DNA from: Stentor roeselii
Taxonomy: Eukaryota > Ciliophora > Heterotrichea > Heterotrichida > Stentoridae
DNA: 64,000 nt
NCBI GenBank assembly: GCA_006503475.1
Contig: RSEH01000170.1
Span: forward strand, 42,209 to 106,208
Reading direction: 5' to 3'
The position numbers and the translations under genes are program-made. The notes beneath the pieces were generated by a model. The model ran no database searches and had not been told where the DNA came from. It worked only from the letters and a program-made list of their open reading frames with translations. Positions 1 to 10,470 of this stretch are shown in pieces (positions within the stretch are counted from its first letter, which is position 1; every line of letters begins with the position of its first letter).

Positions 1-873
1 CAGAAATTTCAAAGGCGATCCTCTAGGTAATACAGAAGAAGAACTACTTCTTTCAGTATCCGGGTAACTGGGCTCATTGTAATACCCCCCAGGCAACCTT
101 TGTCCCATTTGTCGAATTTTTCTTTTTTCCATTTCCTTTTCCAATATCTGTTGATTAAGAGCCTGTCCATACAAATCCCTTTCAAAACTTCTTCTTTCCC
201 TTTCACTATTTTCAATAATTTTCAAATAATTACTTCGAGTATCAAGTTCATCTCTGTAAAGTTTCCCTTCATTTTTCAATCGATTTTTATAATTTCTCTT
301 TTCCTGAACCTGCCTATTCAAAACATTAGCATTTTCCCTTTCCGCAATGATTTGATTGATTTTCTTCTTAAACTCGACTTCCTGTGACTGAAGTTCTCTT
401 AACTTAGCAGCTTCCACAGCCCTTACTTCATCAACTTTACTTTGAAATTCAAGATCAGGGCTTTTGCGATAAGCACTTATCTGAGCTTTTTCGAAGTTCG
501 CTGAAGCTTTAACGATTTCTTTATAAAAATCCTGATGTCTTTTGTTGTAATCTTCCCAACTTTCTTTCTTTCGACGAGGGTCAATTAAAGAGTAACGACT
601 TGAATTTACTTTATCAGTAGAGACTGATCTGCTTGTTTCAGGATAAGGAAGTTTCGACGGAAGGTATTTTGTTGAGATTTGTTTTTCTATTGAATTTTTC
701 AGAATTTCGAAGACGTCTTGGAAGTCAAGACCTTTCTTTAAAAAATCTTCTACCTGGCCTAAGGCCTGGTCAATATAAATTTTTTTCTAAGGAGGAAGTA
801 CGTCGTATCCAAAGTACTCAAAAAGTTGTTTTTTAAGAGAATCCTTCCGTCTTTGAAAGGGCTGGTCACTCAT
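1..873 (-). CDS. Coiled-coil protein, 3' end beyond window
   Basis: The gene starts at the ATG at 873-871 (MSDQPFQRRK) and stays open to the left edge, so the C-terminus is missing. A TAG after 29 codons is removed by a 15-nt intron at 787-801 (GTACTTCCTCCTTAG). After splicing the frame reads KKIYIDQALGQVEDFLKKG and continues as a charged helical protein rich in Glu, Lys, Arg and Gln, with a Ser-rich stretch near the edge. There is no Met between the splice site and the distal helix, so a later start is unlikely. The start codon is only 13 bp from that of the divergent neighbour. I do not recognise the family; a cytoskeletal coiled-coil role would be a guess. The intron is odd because it has no internal A to act as branch point. 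Confidence 0.75.
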
Positions 874-886
874 AGTTTATACTATA

Positions 887-3277
887 ATGAACTCCTTGAT
901 TCCAATCAAACTTTCACTGTCAGAGTTTTCTCCGAGTGAGTTTCAGTTCGAAGAACTTGGCCTGCAAGTCACTTTCAACCATGTGACGACTTCTTTCAAA
1001 GCGCCCTTGGGCGTTTTATCAATGCAGCTGGTGAACTTCCCGATGGTCTCTGTCTTGTACTTTAAATTCGTTCTTTGGAGCAAGGGGCAAGTCGTGTTCG
1101 AGTCAATCGCCTCGATTCAAGACTTGCATACGAATAAGTCTCTTGAGCAGGTCCTCATCTTGACAAGTCCTGAAGATAATGACAACTCAGAAAAACCTCG
1201 TCAATTGGAAAGAAAGAACTCAATTCGATCATTGGGGACTGTCAAGGTCTTCATTGAAAAAGAAGATACGGAAGTTAAACATTGCCAACTTTGTCCTGTT
1301 TTTGAAAATTTCAGCACTGTCAGTGAACGGGCCTTGGAAATCATTGTTGAGGTTAATAAAGGAAGTCAGCATACTTATTCGAGGATTGAAGAACTTAGCA
1401 TGGAAATACATGAACTTTATCAGAATAAGGAAATTACTCAGGAAAGGGTTAAAAATATTAGATGTTTGCTTATTGGAGTTAATGAAAAACTTAAACTACT
1501 TGAACTTTATAAGGAAAGATATGAACAGGTCGTTTTTCAGATTGAAGAAGAACAGAAAAGTAGGGAAAATATGCAGGTTTCTTTTAAGAATGCTTGTAGT
1601 GAATTCTTGGTTAATAAAACGGCACTTGAAAATCAGGTTGTTGTTCTTGATAGGAAAATTAAGAGTCTTACTGAGAAGAACTTGAGGCTTGAGAATATTG
1701 ATAAGGTTTATAATGATTTCAAAACCAGCAAAGAACTCGAGATAAAATCTCTAAAAGCCCGCATAAAAGAATTAGAAAAAAACGCCATTCCTCATTCAAT
1801 AACCCAAGAGCTCGTAACAACTCTTCAAACCAACTCAAAATTCCAAGAAAACGTTGGAAAAATGCAGAAAACCGAGTTCGACAAGGTAGTTCAAGGTTAC
1901 GATTCAGTTCTAAGCCAATACCAAGAGTCTCTAAGTACTTTAAACCACGAAAATCTTTCACTAAGCCAAAGTCAAGAGCGTCTATCAAGACTCAACAGTG
2001 AGTTACAAGGTCAAAACGATTACTTGACACGAGAAAACCTTGCTTTCAAGTCCAGACTACTTGAAAGTGAAAAGCGACTGGCTTACATCAACGAGTTAGA
2101 AGACCGAATGAGCAACATTAAAGAACAGTCAGAAAAAGTCAAGGAAGATTATCAGGTTCTTAGAGAACAAATGGACAAACTCTCTAAAAGGTATCATGAA
2201 GGCACCCGAGGACTTTTCGCTGATAAGCGATCGTTGATGGAAAGTAATAAGCAGCTGTCAGAAGACAATGCAAAACTAAAAAACGATCTCAATAAAATCA
2301 ACTCAGAACTTCTTAATTTGCAAAGTCGAGGAAAAGATGGAATTTTTGGAGTTGAAACTGGAACTTTTACATTTTTAAATTCACAGAATATTAAACTACT
2401 TAAAGATATTAAAGACTTATGTGAAGTCTCAAATCGAATTGAAAGTGAAATGTTGAAAGAGTTTTCGTTGGTTATTAGGAATATTGTGGAAGTTTCAGGA
2501 AAGTATCTTATGTTGCAAAGACTTCAAAGCAGGATTTTAATGGTTTTGAAGGATAAAGATCTGGAAAATAATATTTTAAGAGATTTGATTGCTAAGGTTC
2601 AAATGGGAAGACCTGTTTATGTACCTGTTAGGGGAGACTTCATTGATAATCAACTTGCGAATTTTCTTAATTCGAGTGAAAAGGTCGTTGAAGTTCCTTT
2701 TGTTAGACTGGAACCTGGAGTTTATTTGTTTGGTAGCAAAAGAGTTGTTTTAAGGGTTGAACAACTGGGGATTGTCAGTAATTTTTAAACAGTTCGTGTT
2801 GGAGGAGGGTTTTTAAAACTTGAAGATTTTATTGAGAACCAGTCCTTAATCGAAGTCGTAAAACAAAAAGACCGAGAAGAAAAAGCCATAACAGAATGGA
2901 ACGACAGCAAAGACCTAAAATTCAAAGAAGATCTAAACCAAGCTCAACTTTTCGAATCCAAATCGAAGCTCCTAAAAGACCGGACAAGTGAAGACTCCTC
3001 ATTTAAATCAATAGAGTCCCCAGATTCGAGATACCCTCGATTTTCAACAGGTGGAGATTCCTTAGTAATGAGTCCAAGGTCAAACTTCAACGCAAGCATC
3101 GAAGTGACTCGCATGGCGAGTCCCAGTTCAGCAAAAGTCCTTCCAGACTCAAAACTTTCAAGTCCCAAAGTATCCCTGACAGGGCGCAACTCGATATCAA
3201 GCACGAAGACGGTGATCCTGTCAAAGCCGAAACCAAAGCAAGTCCTAAAAAAATCATCAATTCGCAAAGGTCCTTAA
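887..3277 (+). CDS. Coiled-coil protein with GAS2-related (GAR) domain
   Basis: 791 aa once the 15-nt intron at 2778-2792 (GTAATTTTTAAACAG) is removed; unspliced, the frame stops at 2788. Order: a beta-rich N-terminal region, about residues 1-100, possibly C2-like; a long coiled coil, about 170-560; a GAR domain, about 605-650, reading PGVYLFGSKRVVLRVEQL then, across the splice, RVGGGFLKLEDFIE; and a Ser/Pro/Lys-rich tail. GAR domains of the GAS2/spectraplakin family bind microtubules, and the RVGGG(W/F).L..F core is clear. Likely role: microtubule binding or cross-linking in the cortex or basal bodies (inference). It is divergent from the preceding gene (13 bp) and the next gene starts 17 bp after its stop. 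The C2 call is weak; the GAR call is firm. Confidence 0.85.
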
Positions 3278-3294
3278 ATTAATTATTAATCTAA

Positions 3295-4362
3295 ATGGAA
3301 GACATTCAAAGTAGACTTCCTCAACTTTTCCTTCAAATTCAAGAAGACCAAAGTGAAAAAAACTGGGAAGAAATAAAAATTTCTTTTGAAAAACTCGCTT
3401 GGCTCGCACAGGACGATTCACTTTCAGCAGTTAGGGGATTTTTAGAGGTGGTTGATAGAAATGCTTGTAAAACTTTGATTAATGGAGAAGACTTCTCGAT
3501 TTGCATGCTTCCAGCAGTGAAAAACTGGGTAAATTGCTTGGTGTTCAGAGAGACACAAAAGACAAGAAGAAAAGAACTAGTTTCTTATATTTTCGAACAA
3601 ATTCCTAAAATGCAATTTTTTAAAATAAGCAAAATGCGAGTCCAGTCGCCCTGTCCTGACCCTTATGAATTAGTTTCAAATGTTGTTGAGACTTTTAAGT
3701 CTCTTCGAGATTTCCTGATGGTAGCTTGCATGCACATTTCAAATAAATTCGAAAAACTCTACAAAAAGTCAGTGAAAACTTTCATCAATAACACCTTTTC
3801 TCATGAAGTGGCTTTGGTTGTTGAGTGTAACTTTTCTACTCAGAATCAAATAAAAGAACTGGTCTTTGAGTTCAGTAGTCGGCCCAGTTGTCGACCTGGA
3901 ATGCTTGGAATCACTGGACAAGTCAGTAAAAGTCTTTATTTTGGAATACTTGAAGGTGAGTCTCGTGAAGGGTTTGGAAGGATTTCTTTGGTGAATGGAG
4001 AAAAATATGAAGGGTTTTGGAAAAATGATACTTTTCATGGAGATGGACTTTATCTTTGGAATAAACATGAATGGTTTAAAGGAAATTTTTTTAATGGATT
4101 TATGCATGGAAAAGGGATGAAAAGGTTTAAAAGTGGAAATGTTTATGTTGGGGAATTTTTTAGGGGAAAAATGCATGGAAGTGGAAAAATGGACTTTAAG
4201 AATGGAGATTTTTATGATGGGGAATGGAGCAATGACTGTATGAATGGACCTGGAAGTTATTTTTGGGCTAAAAGTGGTGATCGCTTTTTTGGGATTATGA
4301 AACAGGATGTGAGGATTTCTGGAGTTATTAGTTTGGAGAATGGGGAAGAGTATAAGGTTTGA
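3295..4362 (+). CDS. MORN-repeat protein
   Basis: 355 aa ending in TGA. The N-terminal two-thirds is helical and unrecognised. From about residue 215 there are five to six MORN repeats, for example GFGRISLVNGEKYEGFWKND, FHGDGLYLWNKHEWFKGNF, MHGKGMKRFKSGNVYVGEF and MHGSGKMDFKNGDFYDGEW. MORN arrays commonly act as membrane-proximal or ciliary scaffolds. It lies 17 bp downstream of the GAR-domain gene on the same strand. The specific role is unknown. Confidence 0.88.
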   Translation: MEDIQSRLPQLFLQIQEDQSEKNWEEIKISFEKLAWLAQDDSLSAVRGFLEVVDRNACKTLINGEDFSICMLPAVKNWVNCLVFRETQKTRRKELVSYIFEQIPKMQFFKISKMRVQSPCPDPYELVSNVVETFKSLRDFLMVACMHISNKFEKLYKKSVKTFINNTFSHEVALVVECNFSTQNQIKELVFEFSSRPSCRPGMLGITGQVSKSLYFGILEGESREGFGRISLVNGEKYEGFWKNDTFHGDGLYLWNKHEWFKGNFFNGFMHGKGMKRFKSGNVYVGEFFRGKMHGSGKMDFKNGDFYDGEWSNDCMNGPGSYFWAKSGDRFFGIMKQDVRISGVISLENGEEYKV

Positions 4363-4643
4363 ATAATTAAGGATAATTGTTATGTGGTTTTATGTGAAGA
4401 ATGAATAATTAATAACTATAATCATTAGCTACTCAAGGTATTTTATAATGCTTAATTTTAAATAACTACTTGAAAATAATGACTAAATTTCCATTTAAAA
4501 TTCAATTAAGATACTTATAAGTAAATTAAGATACTTTCTCTCTTCATAATAAATCATATTAAACTTATCATTATACTTTCTTTCTTTCATAATAAATTAT
4601 ATTAACTTTCTCTCTTTCATAATAAATCATATTAAACTTATAA
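4363..4643. repeat. Convergent intergenic spacer with short imperfect tandem repeats
   Basis: The spacer between two converging genes is AT-rich. Three imperfect copies of a roughly 30-42 base unit start at about 4532, 4574 and 4604; each contains ACTTTCTxTCTTxCATAATA followed by AATxATATTAA. A shorter duplication (AATTAAGATACTT) lies at about 4504 and 4524. No RNA gene is seen. Confidence 0.55.
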
Positions 4644-6119
4644 TTAATCCTTCTTACTAGTTTTCATCCTAGCAAGTTTTCTGAAGTCTTTATATTTATC
4701 ACCAACAAGACACCTGATTATATGAGTAATTCCAACATTCTTAGTAGTTTCTGGGTTATAATTCCCAACAACCCGCTTAACTTCTTCCATCATTAAGCTG
4801 GCAACACTCTCTTTATCATTTTTCAGTTGATTTTTCAAATGTTTGATTTCGTCATATCGATAAACAGAGTTTTCATTTTCATCAGTCTTTCCAAACTGGA
4901 TAATTTCACTGCTATCAAGTGAAAGCGCTTTAGTCCTTCTCTTAATATCCCTAAGTCTGCCCTGAACGATATCGAAAAGTTCCTTCGGACTTTTGGTGAA
5001 CCCGGAGTTCATATGATCTTTTTTTATCTCTTCTCTAAGCTGGTCAAGTCTTTTTTGTAAAAAAGTTGATTCCAAGTCCTTTTCCGCCATAAACAGTAAA
5101 AAATGAGAAGACTCATCATCAAGGTACCTCGGAAAAGCCGATACAGGTACAGCTTGTTTCATTTTCCAAAGAGACTTGATAGTCCACCTGATTCCATCTT
5201 CCCTTAAGTCCATTCCTTCTTTCAAGTTCATGCAATAAAAGTTAATAAGAGAGTCTTGCAAGTCTTTCAGTTCTTTTTGGCAATTTTTTTTATGAGTTTG
5301 ATAAGAAATAAGCAAAAGGTTCATATTTTCCAGTTCATGGGTGGACTTTTCTATGATTTCGATGTGATGAGCGTGAAGTTCTCGCTTTGCTGTTCGAAGT
5401 GCTTCTTTCACGATGAAGTATTGACGCTCTTCGCTCACATCTGGATGCTTTTTCTTCCCTTTGAAGGAATGCATTGAAAGGGTTAGGTTTGTTTCATTGC
5501 TCATTATTTCAGTCATTTTTTCTTCGTAAAGTTTTGCCTCTCGCTGACGCTCGGATTGTGCTAGTTTTATTTTTAATTTGTAGTTTGTTAGAAATTCGGA
5601 TGTTTCTTCGATGTCTTGGGACATTTTCTTCATTCGGCTTAGCAGACCCGCTTCGTAGTCTTTGTTGGATTCAGTGAACCTGATCATTTCCTGTTCAGTA
5701 TCTTTAGATTTTCCCTTTTCCTTACTAACCAAAGATTGAAGTGCGATAACAAAATTCGGGTTTTCATCAAGTTTAACAGGAGAAGGTTGATTAGACTTTA
5801 CATCATGATTCAAGTTAGTATAAGACCTTCGAAATGTGTATTTTCTTGATAAAGGAGACCTGCCAACGCGATGAGGAACTTTGAACTCAGAGAGTTTCAA
5901 GACTGATTCCATCTCATCATTTTCAGTTGTTCTTTTATGCGCAGTTAAAGACTTGAGTCTCCTTCCTCTTAAAATAGATTTCAAGTCTTCCAAGTTGGTC
6001 AAGTAAATCTTGGAACTGGACTCTTTAGTAAACCCTTCGGATTCCATTAGGAAACTTGGAGGTTGCACTAGGATGTCGTCGTTCGGAAGGTAAAGAGGCT
6101 TCAGTCTTATATTTCGCAT
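4644..6119 (-). CDS. Coiled-coil protein of unknown function
   Basis: 491 aa with no intron visible. The N-terminal 120 residues are basic and Ser-rich (probably disordered); the rest is helical with coiled-coil character. A central segment, GMDLREDGIRWTIKSLWKM followed by AFPRYLDDESSHFLLFMAEKD, resembles a block I recall from many uncharacterised ciliate proteins (memory, not a search). No enzyme motif. It is divergent from the next gene with 80 bp between start codons. Function not assigned. Confidence 0.8.
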   Translation of the reverse strand: MRNIRLKPLYLPNDDILVQPPSFLMESEGFTKESSSKIYLTNLEDLKSILRGRRLKSLTAHKRTTENDEMESVLKLSEFKVPHRVGRSPLSRKYTFRRSYTNLNHDVKSNQPSPVKLDENPNFVIALQSLVSKEKGKSKDTEQEMIRFTESNKDYEAGLLSRMKKMSQDIEETSEFLTNYKLKIKLAQSERQREAKLYEEKMTEIMSNETNLTLSMHSFKGKKKHPDVSEERQYFIVKEALRTAKRELHAHHIEIIEKSTHELENMNLLLISYQTHKKNCQKELKDLQDSLINFYCMNLKEGMDLREDGIRWTIKSLWKMKQAVPVSAFPRYLDDESSHFLLFMAEKDLESTFLQKRLDQLREEIKKDHMNSGFTKSPKELFDIVQGRLRDIKRRTKALSLDSSEIIQFGKTDENENSVYRYDEIKHLKNQLKNDKESVASLMMEEVKRVVGNYNPETTKNVGITHIIRCLVGDKYKDFRKLARMKTSKKD

Positions 6120-6199
6120 GGATTTATAACTGAATCAACTCGGGCAGTTATAGTTTGATATGGATTTCAAGATGAATTCGAAGTCCTAGCGCATAAAGA

Positions 6200-8014
6200 A
6201 TGGAAAATGAAGAAGTTGAACGACTTGAAAGAAGAGAGGGTAAAATATTTAAGGAGTCTTTTGAAGGGGATATCAGGAGAAGAAGTGGCGATACTGATAA
6301 TCAGCTGGTGGATTTTCTTAATTATAGAACTGAGATTTCTGATAAAGTGACCGAAGATAATCTTTTAAATTCTCATGAAATAGCCAAAGAATCAAAACTA
6401 ATGATTCAAGAATCCAACGAAAATAATTCAACAGAAAAAAAATCCCAAAACTCAGAAAACTCTCCACATCCAATAAAAGTTCAAGACATTGAAAAAAAAT
6501 CACTAAAGCCCAGTTCCAAAGACCCCGATAAAAAAAAATCCAAATCAAAAAACCAAGCGACTCACGAAAATATTCTAAAATTCTCCGACTTCTCAAAAGA
6601 GCTAAAAGAACTTCCAGAAAAGTCACTTAAAGAAATTCCATTTTCCGAAGAACTTACCCAAAAAGACTACCAAAGAAAAAATTCAGATTTTTTCGAACAT
6701 TCAGAACAATTCGAGTCGATTTTCAACTCCGAAGTGAAAAATCCAGTTTATCCTCAGTAATAAAAAATAAGGTCCAAGGGTGAAAATTCATTAAAAGTTG
6801 AAAACCAGAGTTTAAGGTTTGAATTACTAGAAAAAGACGAGACAATAAAAAAGTTAAGAAAAATCATCCAAGAGTAAAAAATACTCAGTCATAAAAATGA
6901 TTCAGTTTCAGTCCTCCAGTCACGAGTTAACACCCTGATTGAAGAAAAAGTAAAACTTACATATGAGAATGAACGCCTTTCAAAGACCCTCAAAGAATTT
7001 TCAGCGAAAATCGAAAACTATAAAAAAATCATAGAATCCAATGACTCGACTCACAAAAAAAGAGACTCTCAACTCGAGTCTCTTATGAACAAAACAAATT
7101 CATTAAAAACAGAGAATCTTTCTTTAAAAAATGAACTTCAAAAGAAAAACTCAGTCATTGGCAGTCTGCAAAATGAACTTTTAGAACTAAAACCATTGAA
7201 AGACTTGAAAAATCTTCCAGAAAAACACTTAAAAGTCGTTGAAGACTACAGAAAAATGATTGAGTCGAAAGATAATGAGATAGGTTTGTTGAAATCGGTA
7301 ATTAAAAATAACCAGACAGGATCAGTTCTTGTCGATAGCTTGAAAGTACCGGCGAAACTTCCTCCGATCAAGGGAAATCGCGCTACTTTTTCGCAGAAGA
7401 ATATTTTAAATGCGAAAACTGGATTTACAGTCAAATCTGGCACTCAAGATTATAGCAAAACTTATGTTCATGATAGAGATGAGGGAAAAATGAGAATTGA
7501 TAGGGATTCAAGAGAAAATCGAATTTTAGAAGAACGGAAAGAAAGAGAAGTTAAGGAAGAACAGGAAAAAATCAGGGAGAAGGAAGAGGAGGAGAGAATT
7601 AGGGCGAAGGAAGAGGAGGAAAAAATCAGAGATAAGGAAGAGGAAATGAGGAAAATTTATTTTGAAGCTGAACTGATGGAGAAGGAAGATGAACTTACTA
7701 AAAATTTTGAATTTTGGATAAGGCAAAACGAATTGGAAAAAGAAAAAGAAAGGCAAGAGATTGAGAATGATTTGATGGCGATTGAAGACAGCATGATGCA
7801 AGAATTTCTTCAAAATCTTGAAAACCTAAGAATCCTTCAAGAAAAATCTCAAAAAGAAGAACAAGACCGTCTAAATCTCGAAAAGCAACAAGAAGAGTCC
7901 AAAAAGCTATTCGAACCAAAAAAACATCTAAAACAAAAAGAACCATCATCAAATCCAAAAGGCCATTCCAAGCAAGGTTCAAATCCAAAACCAAAAAAAA
8001 AAATGATTAGTTAA
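6200..8014 (+). CDS. Long coiled-coil protein, two introns
   Basis: About 594 aa after removing two 15-nt introns: 6757-6771 (GTAATAAAAAATAAG) and 6874-6888 (GTAAAAAATACTCAG). Both would otherwise give in-frame stops, and the three exons join in frame into one charged protein. The N-terminal part is acidic and polar; the middle and C-terminal parts are almost continuous coiled coil, with an Arg/Glu/Lys-rich stretch of the type RILEERKEREVKEEQEKIRE at about 7520-7660. The C-terminus is very basic (PKPKKKMIS). Its stop codon overlaps the stop of the convergent kinesin gene. No named family recognised. Confidence 0.85.
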
Positions 8015-10041
8015 ATACTACTCCCAATTCTTAAATTAAGAAAGCTTGGTGCAGGTATTCGAGTTGGTTTTTCATTCATATTCGGTGAATTCAGAAAAGT
8101 GAGAGTCGGACTATGACTAACAACTCTTCCAATTTCCTTGATATTCAAATGAATCAAGTTTCTACTTTTTGTCTTAGTTTTATCAACTTTTGCTTTTCCT
8201 CTAACTTCACAGCTTTTTTTCCCTTCTCGGTTGATTGGGTCGAAGAAGTTTTTTCCTCTGGATTTCATTTTTTCATTGAGAACTTTTATTTTGTTGTCCC
8301 TGTCTTTGACTGCGATTTGATAGGACTCCAGGTCTCTGTGAAGTTTGTCTAGAGTTCTCATCAGGGAACTTTTTTCAGCTCTTTCTTTTTCGAGAAGGTT
8401 TAATGTTCTTTCAACTTCTTGGGTTTTTAGGTTTTTACGGATAAAAAAACCTAGATCTACTGCTTTCACTCTTGATGCTAGGTTCAATGTGCATACTGTT
8501 TCGCTTAGACTTTCATTACTTGGACTACAGTTGATAATCATTGTTACTACACTTTGACTACCTCCTAAAGTACTTTGAAGTAATTTAGTAAGCTGTGAGT
8601 TTCTATAAGGAACATGTTTTTGTTTATTTTCCAAAGCCGAAATAACATCCTGAAGTGCAGAAAGTGACTTATTAATATTCAAAGCCTCTTTCAAAGTCTC
8701 TCCCTTGACATTCGATTTGCCAACCCGTTCACTTCCAGCAAGGTCGACAAACTGTATTTTCCAAGTGAAATCCCCATAAAAAATAATTGTATAAATCGCA
8801 TGACTTCTTGAGCTTCTCTCATTACAATCAGTGAACTTAGTAGTCCTCCTCATCATCGACTCTTTGATAGTTTCAAGTGCCTTATCAGCCCAGACCCTTC
8901 CAAGTTTGACTTCAAAAATATCAGCATTATCCTTATTCTTACAAGGCGACTCACTTAAGCTCTGCCCTGCATTTTGACAAGGGTTAAGATTATGAACCTG
9001 TTCATTATAAACCTCGATACACTGAACAGAAACATCAACATCTTTGATATTCGCAAGCGTAGCAATTGACTTCTCAATCATCGAGTTCATGGTATATGTC
9101 TTGCCAGAGCCTGTCTGTCCATAAGCCAAAATACAAGCATTTTTTCCATTTAAAGCAGCAAGTACCCCATCATTGACCTGTTTAAACATCTGGTCCTCGT
9201 CCTGATCAGGGACGACAATATTTTCAAAGTCAAAAGTTTTGACTTCTGCCCTTTGTTTGTTTTCCTTTATTGAAATCTTGTTTGAGTGAATGTGAAAATT
9301 CGCCTTGTCCCAGGTCTCAGCCTTCAGAGGAGGACGGACCCTGATGACGACTTTAACAGACTGAGAACAGTCATTTGACTCCGATGAGTTCTTCCTCGAA
9401 TGACCCACTGAAGCGTTTCTCGAGGCAGGCTTCGAAGGGTTCCGCGACTGAGGCTTTGAAGGAATAGAAATCGTTTCATTTAAAACAATTTCTTTCTTTG
9501 CAGGCTTTTCTGGTCTTTCAGCTAATATCATGAGTTCTTGCTTCACCTCGTTAAGTTGGTCAGTGAGTCTTCGCATTTCTTCATCTTTTTTGCAGGAAAG
9601 TTCCTCGATTTCTTCTTTGAATAAAATGGCAGTTTCTTCAGCGGTGTAGAGTCTTTCTTCTAGTTCTTGCTTGGAGTACTCCAGGATGCGACTTGTTTGT
9701 TCCCATTGGTCGTTTAGGACTTCCAGATCGCGTTTTTGTAACTCGTAGTCTTTTAGCTTTTTTTTTAAGGTTTCGCATTCGACTGTGAGTCGAAGGACTT
9801 CATTTGACTCGAAGGTGAATTTTTGTAATAGAGAAGAGTTGGTTTTTTCGAGAGATTCTAATTTTTCTTCTAATTGTGAAAGCTTTTTTAGAAGCTTTTC
9901 GATTTCTTTGTCTTTGTCTTGGACTGAGTGCTCGAGTTCTTCGATTAGTTCGTGGGTTTGGGATATGTATCTATTTGGAAGTTACTCATCGTAGTCGGTT
10001 TTAAGATCTTTGTATTGGGTTTCGAAGTTTACTGATGACAT
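8011..10041 (-). CDS. Kinesin with NudE-like N-terminal coiled coil
   Basis: 671 aa. The start ATG is at 10041-10039 and a 15-nt intron (GTAACTTCCAAATAG) at 9971-9985 removes an in-frame TAA; without it the gene would seem to begin 150 codons later. Residues 1-170 are coiled coil. The part YELQKRDLEVLNDQWEQTSR then LEERLYTAEETAILFKEEIE aligns by eye with the NudE/NDEL1 core (ELEQ.NDDLER... then FE.RLNQAIERNA.LESEL). A Ser/Lys linker leads to a kinesin motor at about 223-530: VKVVIRVRPP, P-loop GQTGSGKT, switch I NERSSRSH, switch II DLAGSE. The post-motor ASRVKAVDLG resembles kinesin-14 types; a coiled tail follows. NudE proteins bind LIS1 and dynein, so the chain could link dynein regulation to a kinesin (inference). 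Confidence 0.9.
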
Positions 10042-10144
10042 TTAAATTATAAGCTTTTGATGATAGTCTTGGATATCTTGGGCATTTTTTTTTCTTTGGA
10101 GAGGATGGCTTGAGAGGGTTTTGGGGTTGGGTGGAATAGGATCA

Positions 10145-10155
10145 GGGTGTTAGGG
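10145..10155. promoter_or_regulatory. Telomere-like word in the 5' flank of the kinesin gene
   Basis: GGGTGTTAGGG is an exact 11-base match to the terminal telomere repeat, about 110 bp upstream of the kinesin start. Read on the gene's strand it is AAACCCTAACACCCT, inside a G-poor C/A-rich flank. It resembles plant promoter 'telo boxes', but no function is shown here. It could be chance, a relic of chromosome healing, or a promoter element. Confidence 0.3.
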
Positions 10156-10470
10156 TTTATGAGATTTTAGAGAGTTGGAGTGAATGTCTTTGAAAACTAC
10201 AAAAAATGTAAAATTGTATCTTGTGGAAAAGGAAGGTATAAATATGAGTTCGGGAAATTAGGTTTAAAAGGAAAGATTGAAGATGTTATGGAATTTTTTA
10301 GTTCAAAGTATCTAGAAATTCTCCAACTTAACTTTAAACCTTCCAAGGTAATAGAATCATCTTCATTTTCCTAATAAACCTCCACGAACCTAAAAATTTC
10401 AAAAGCTAATCATTCAAAAGTACATTTAATCCAACAACCAACCTCTTCTCAATCCTTCTATTAAACTAAA

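Noticed and set aside
7526-7813. Minus-strand frame rich in Phe and Leu opposite the coiled-coil gene
   Set aside because: It is the antisense image of a Lys/Glu-rich coding stretch, as are most long opposite-strand frames in this window.
10042-10180. Telomerase RNA gene around the CCCTAACACCCT word
   Set aside because: On the required minus strand there is no T-run terminator before the kinesin start, and the region is too short and lacks visible structure.
10180-10374. Open frame of 64 codons on the plus strand
   Set aside because: It begins with GTG, has no in-frame ATG near the start, follows a TAG, and no 15-16 nt intron links it to an upstream ATG. The true ATG at 10184 is in another frame that stops early.
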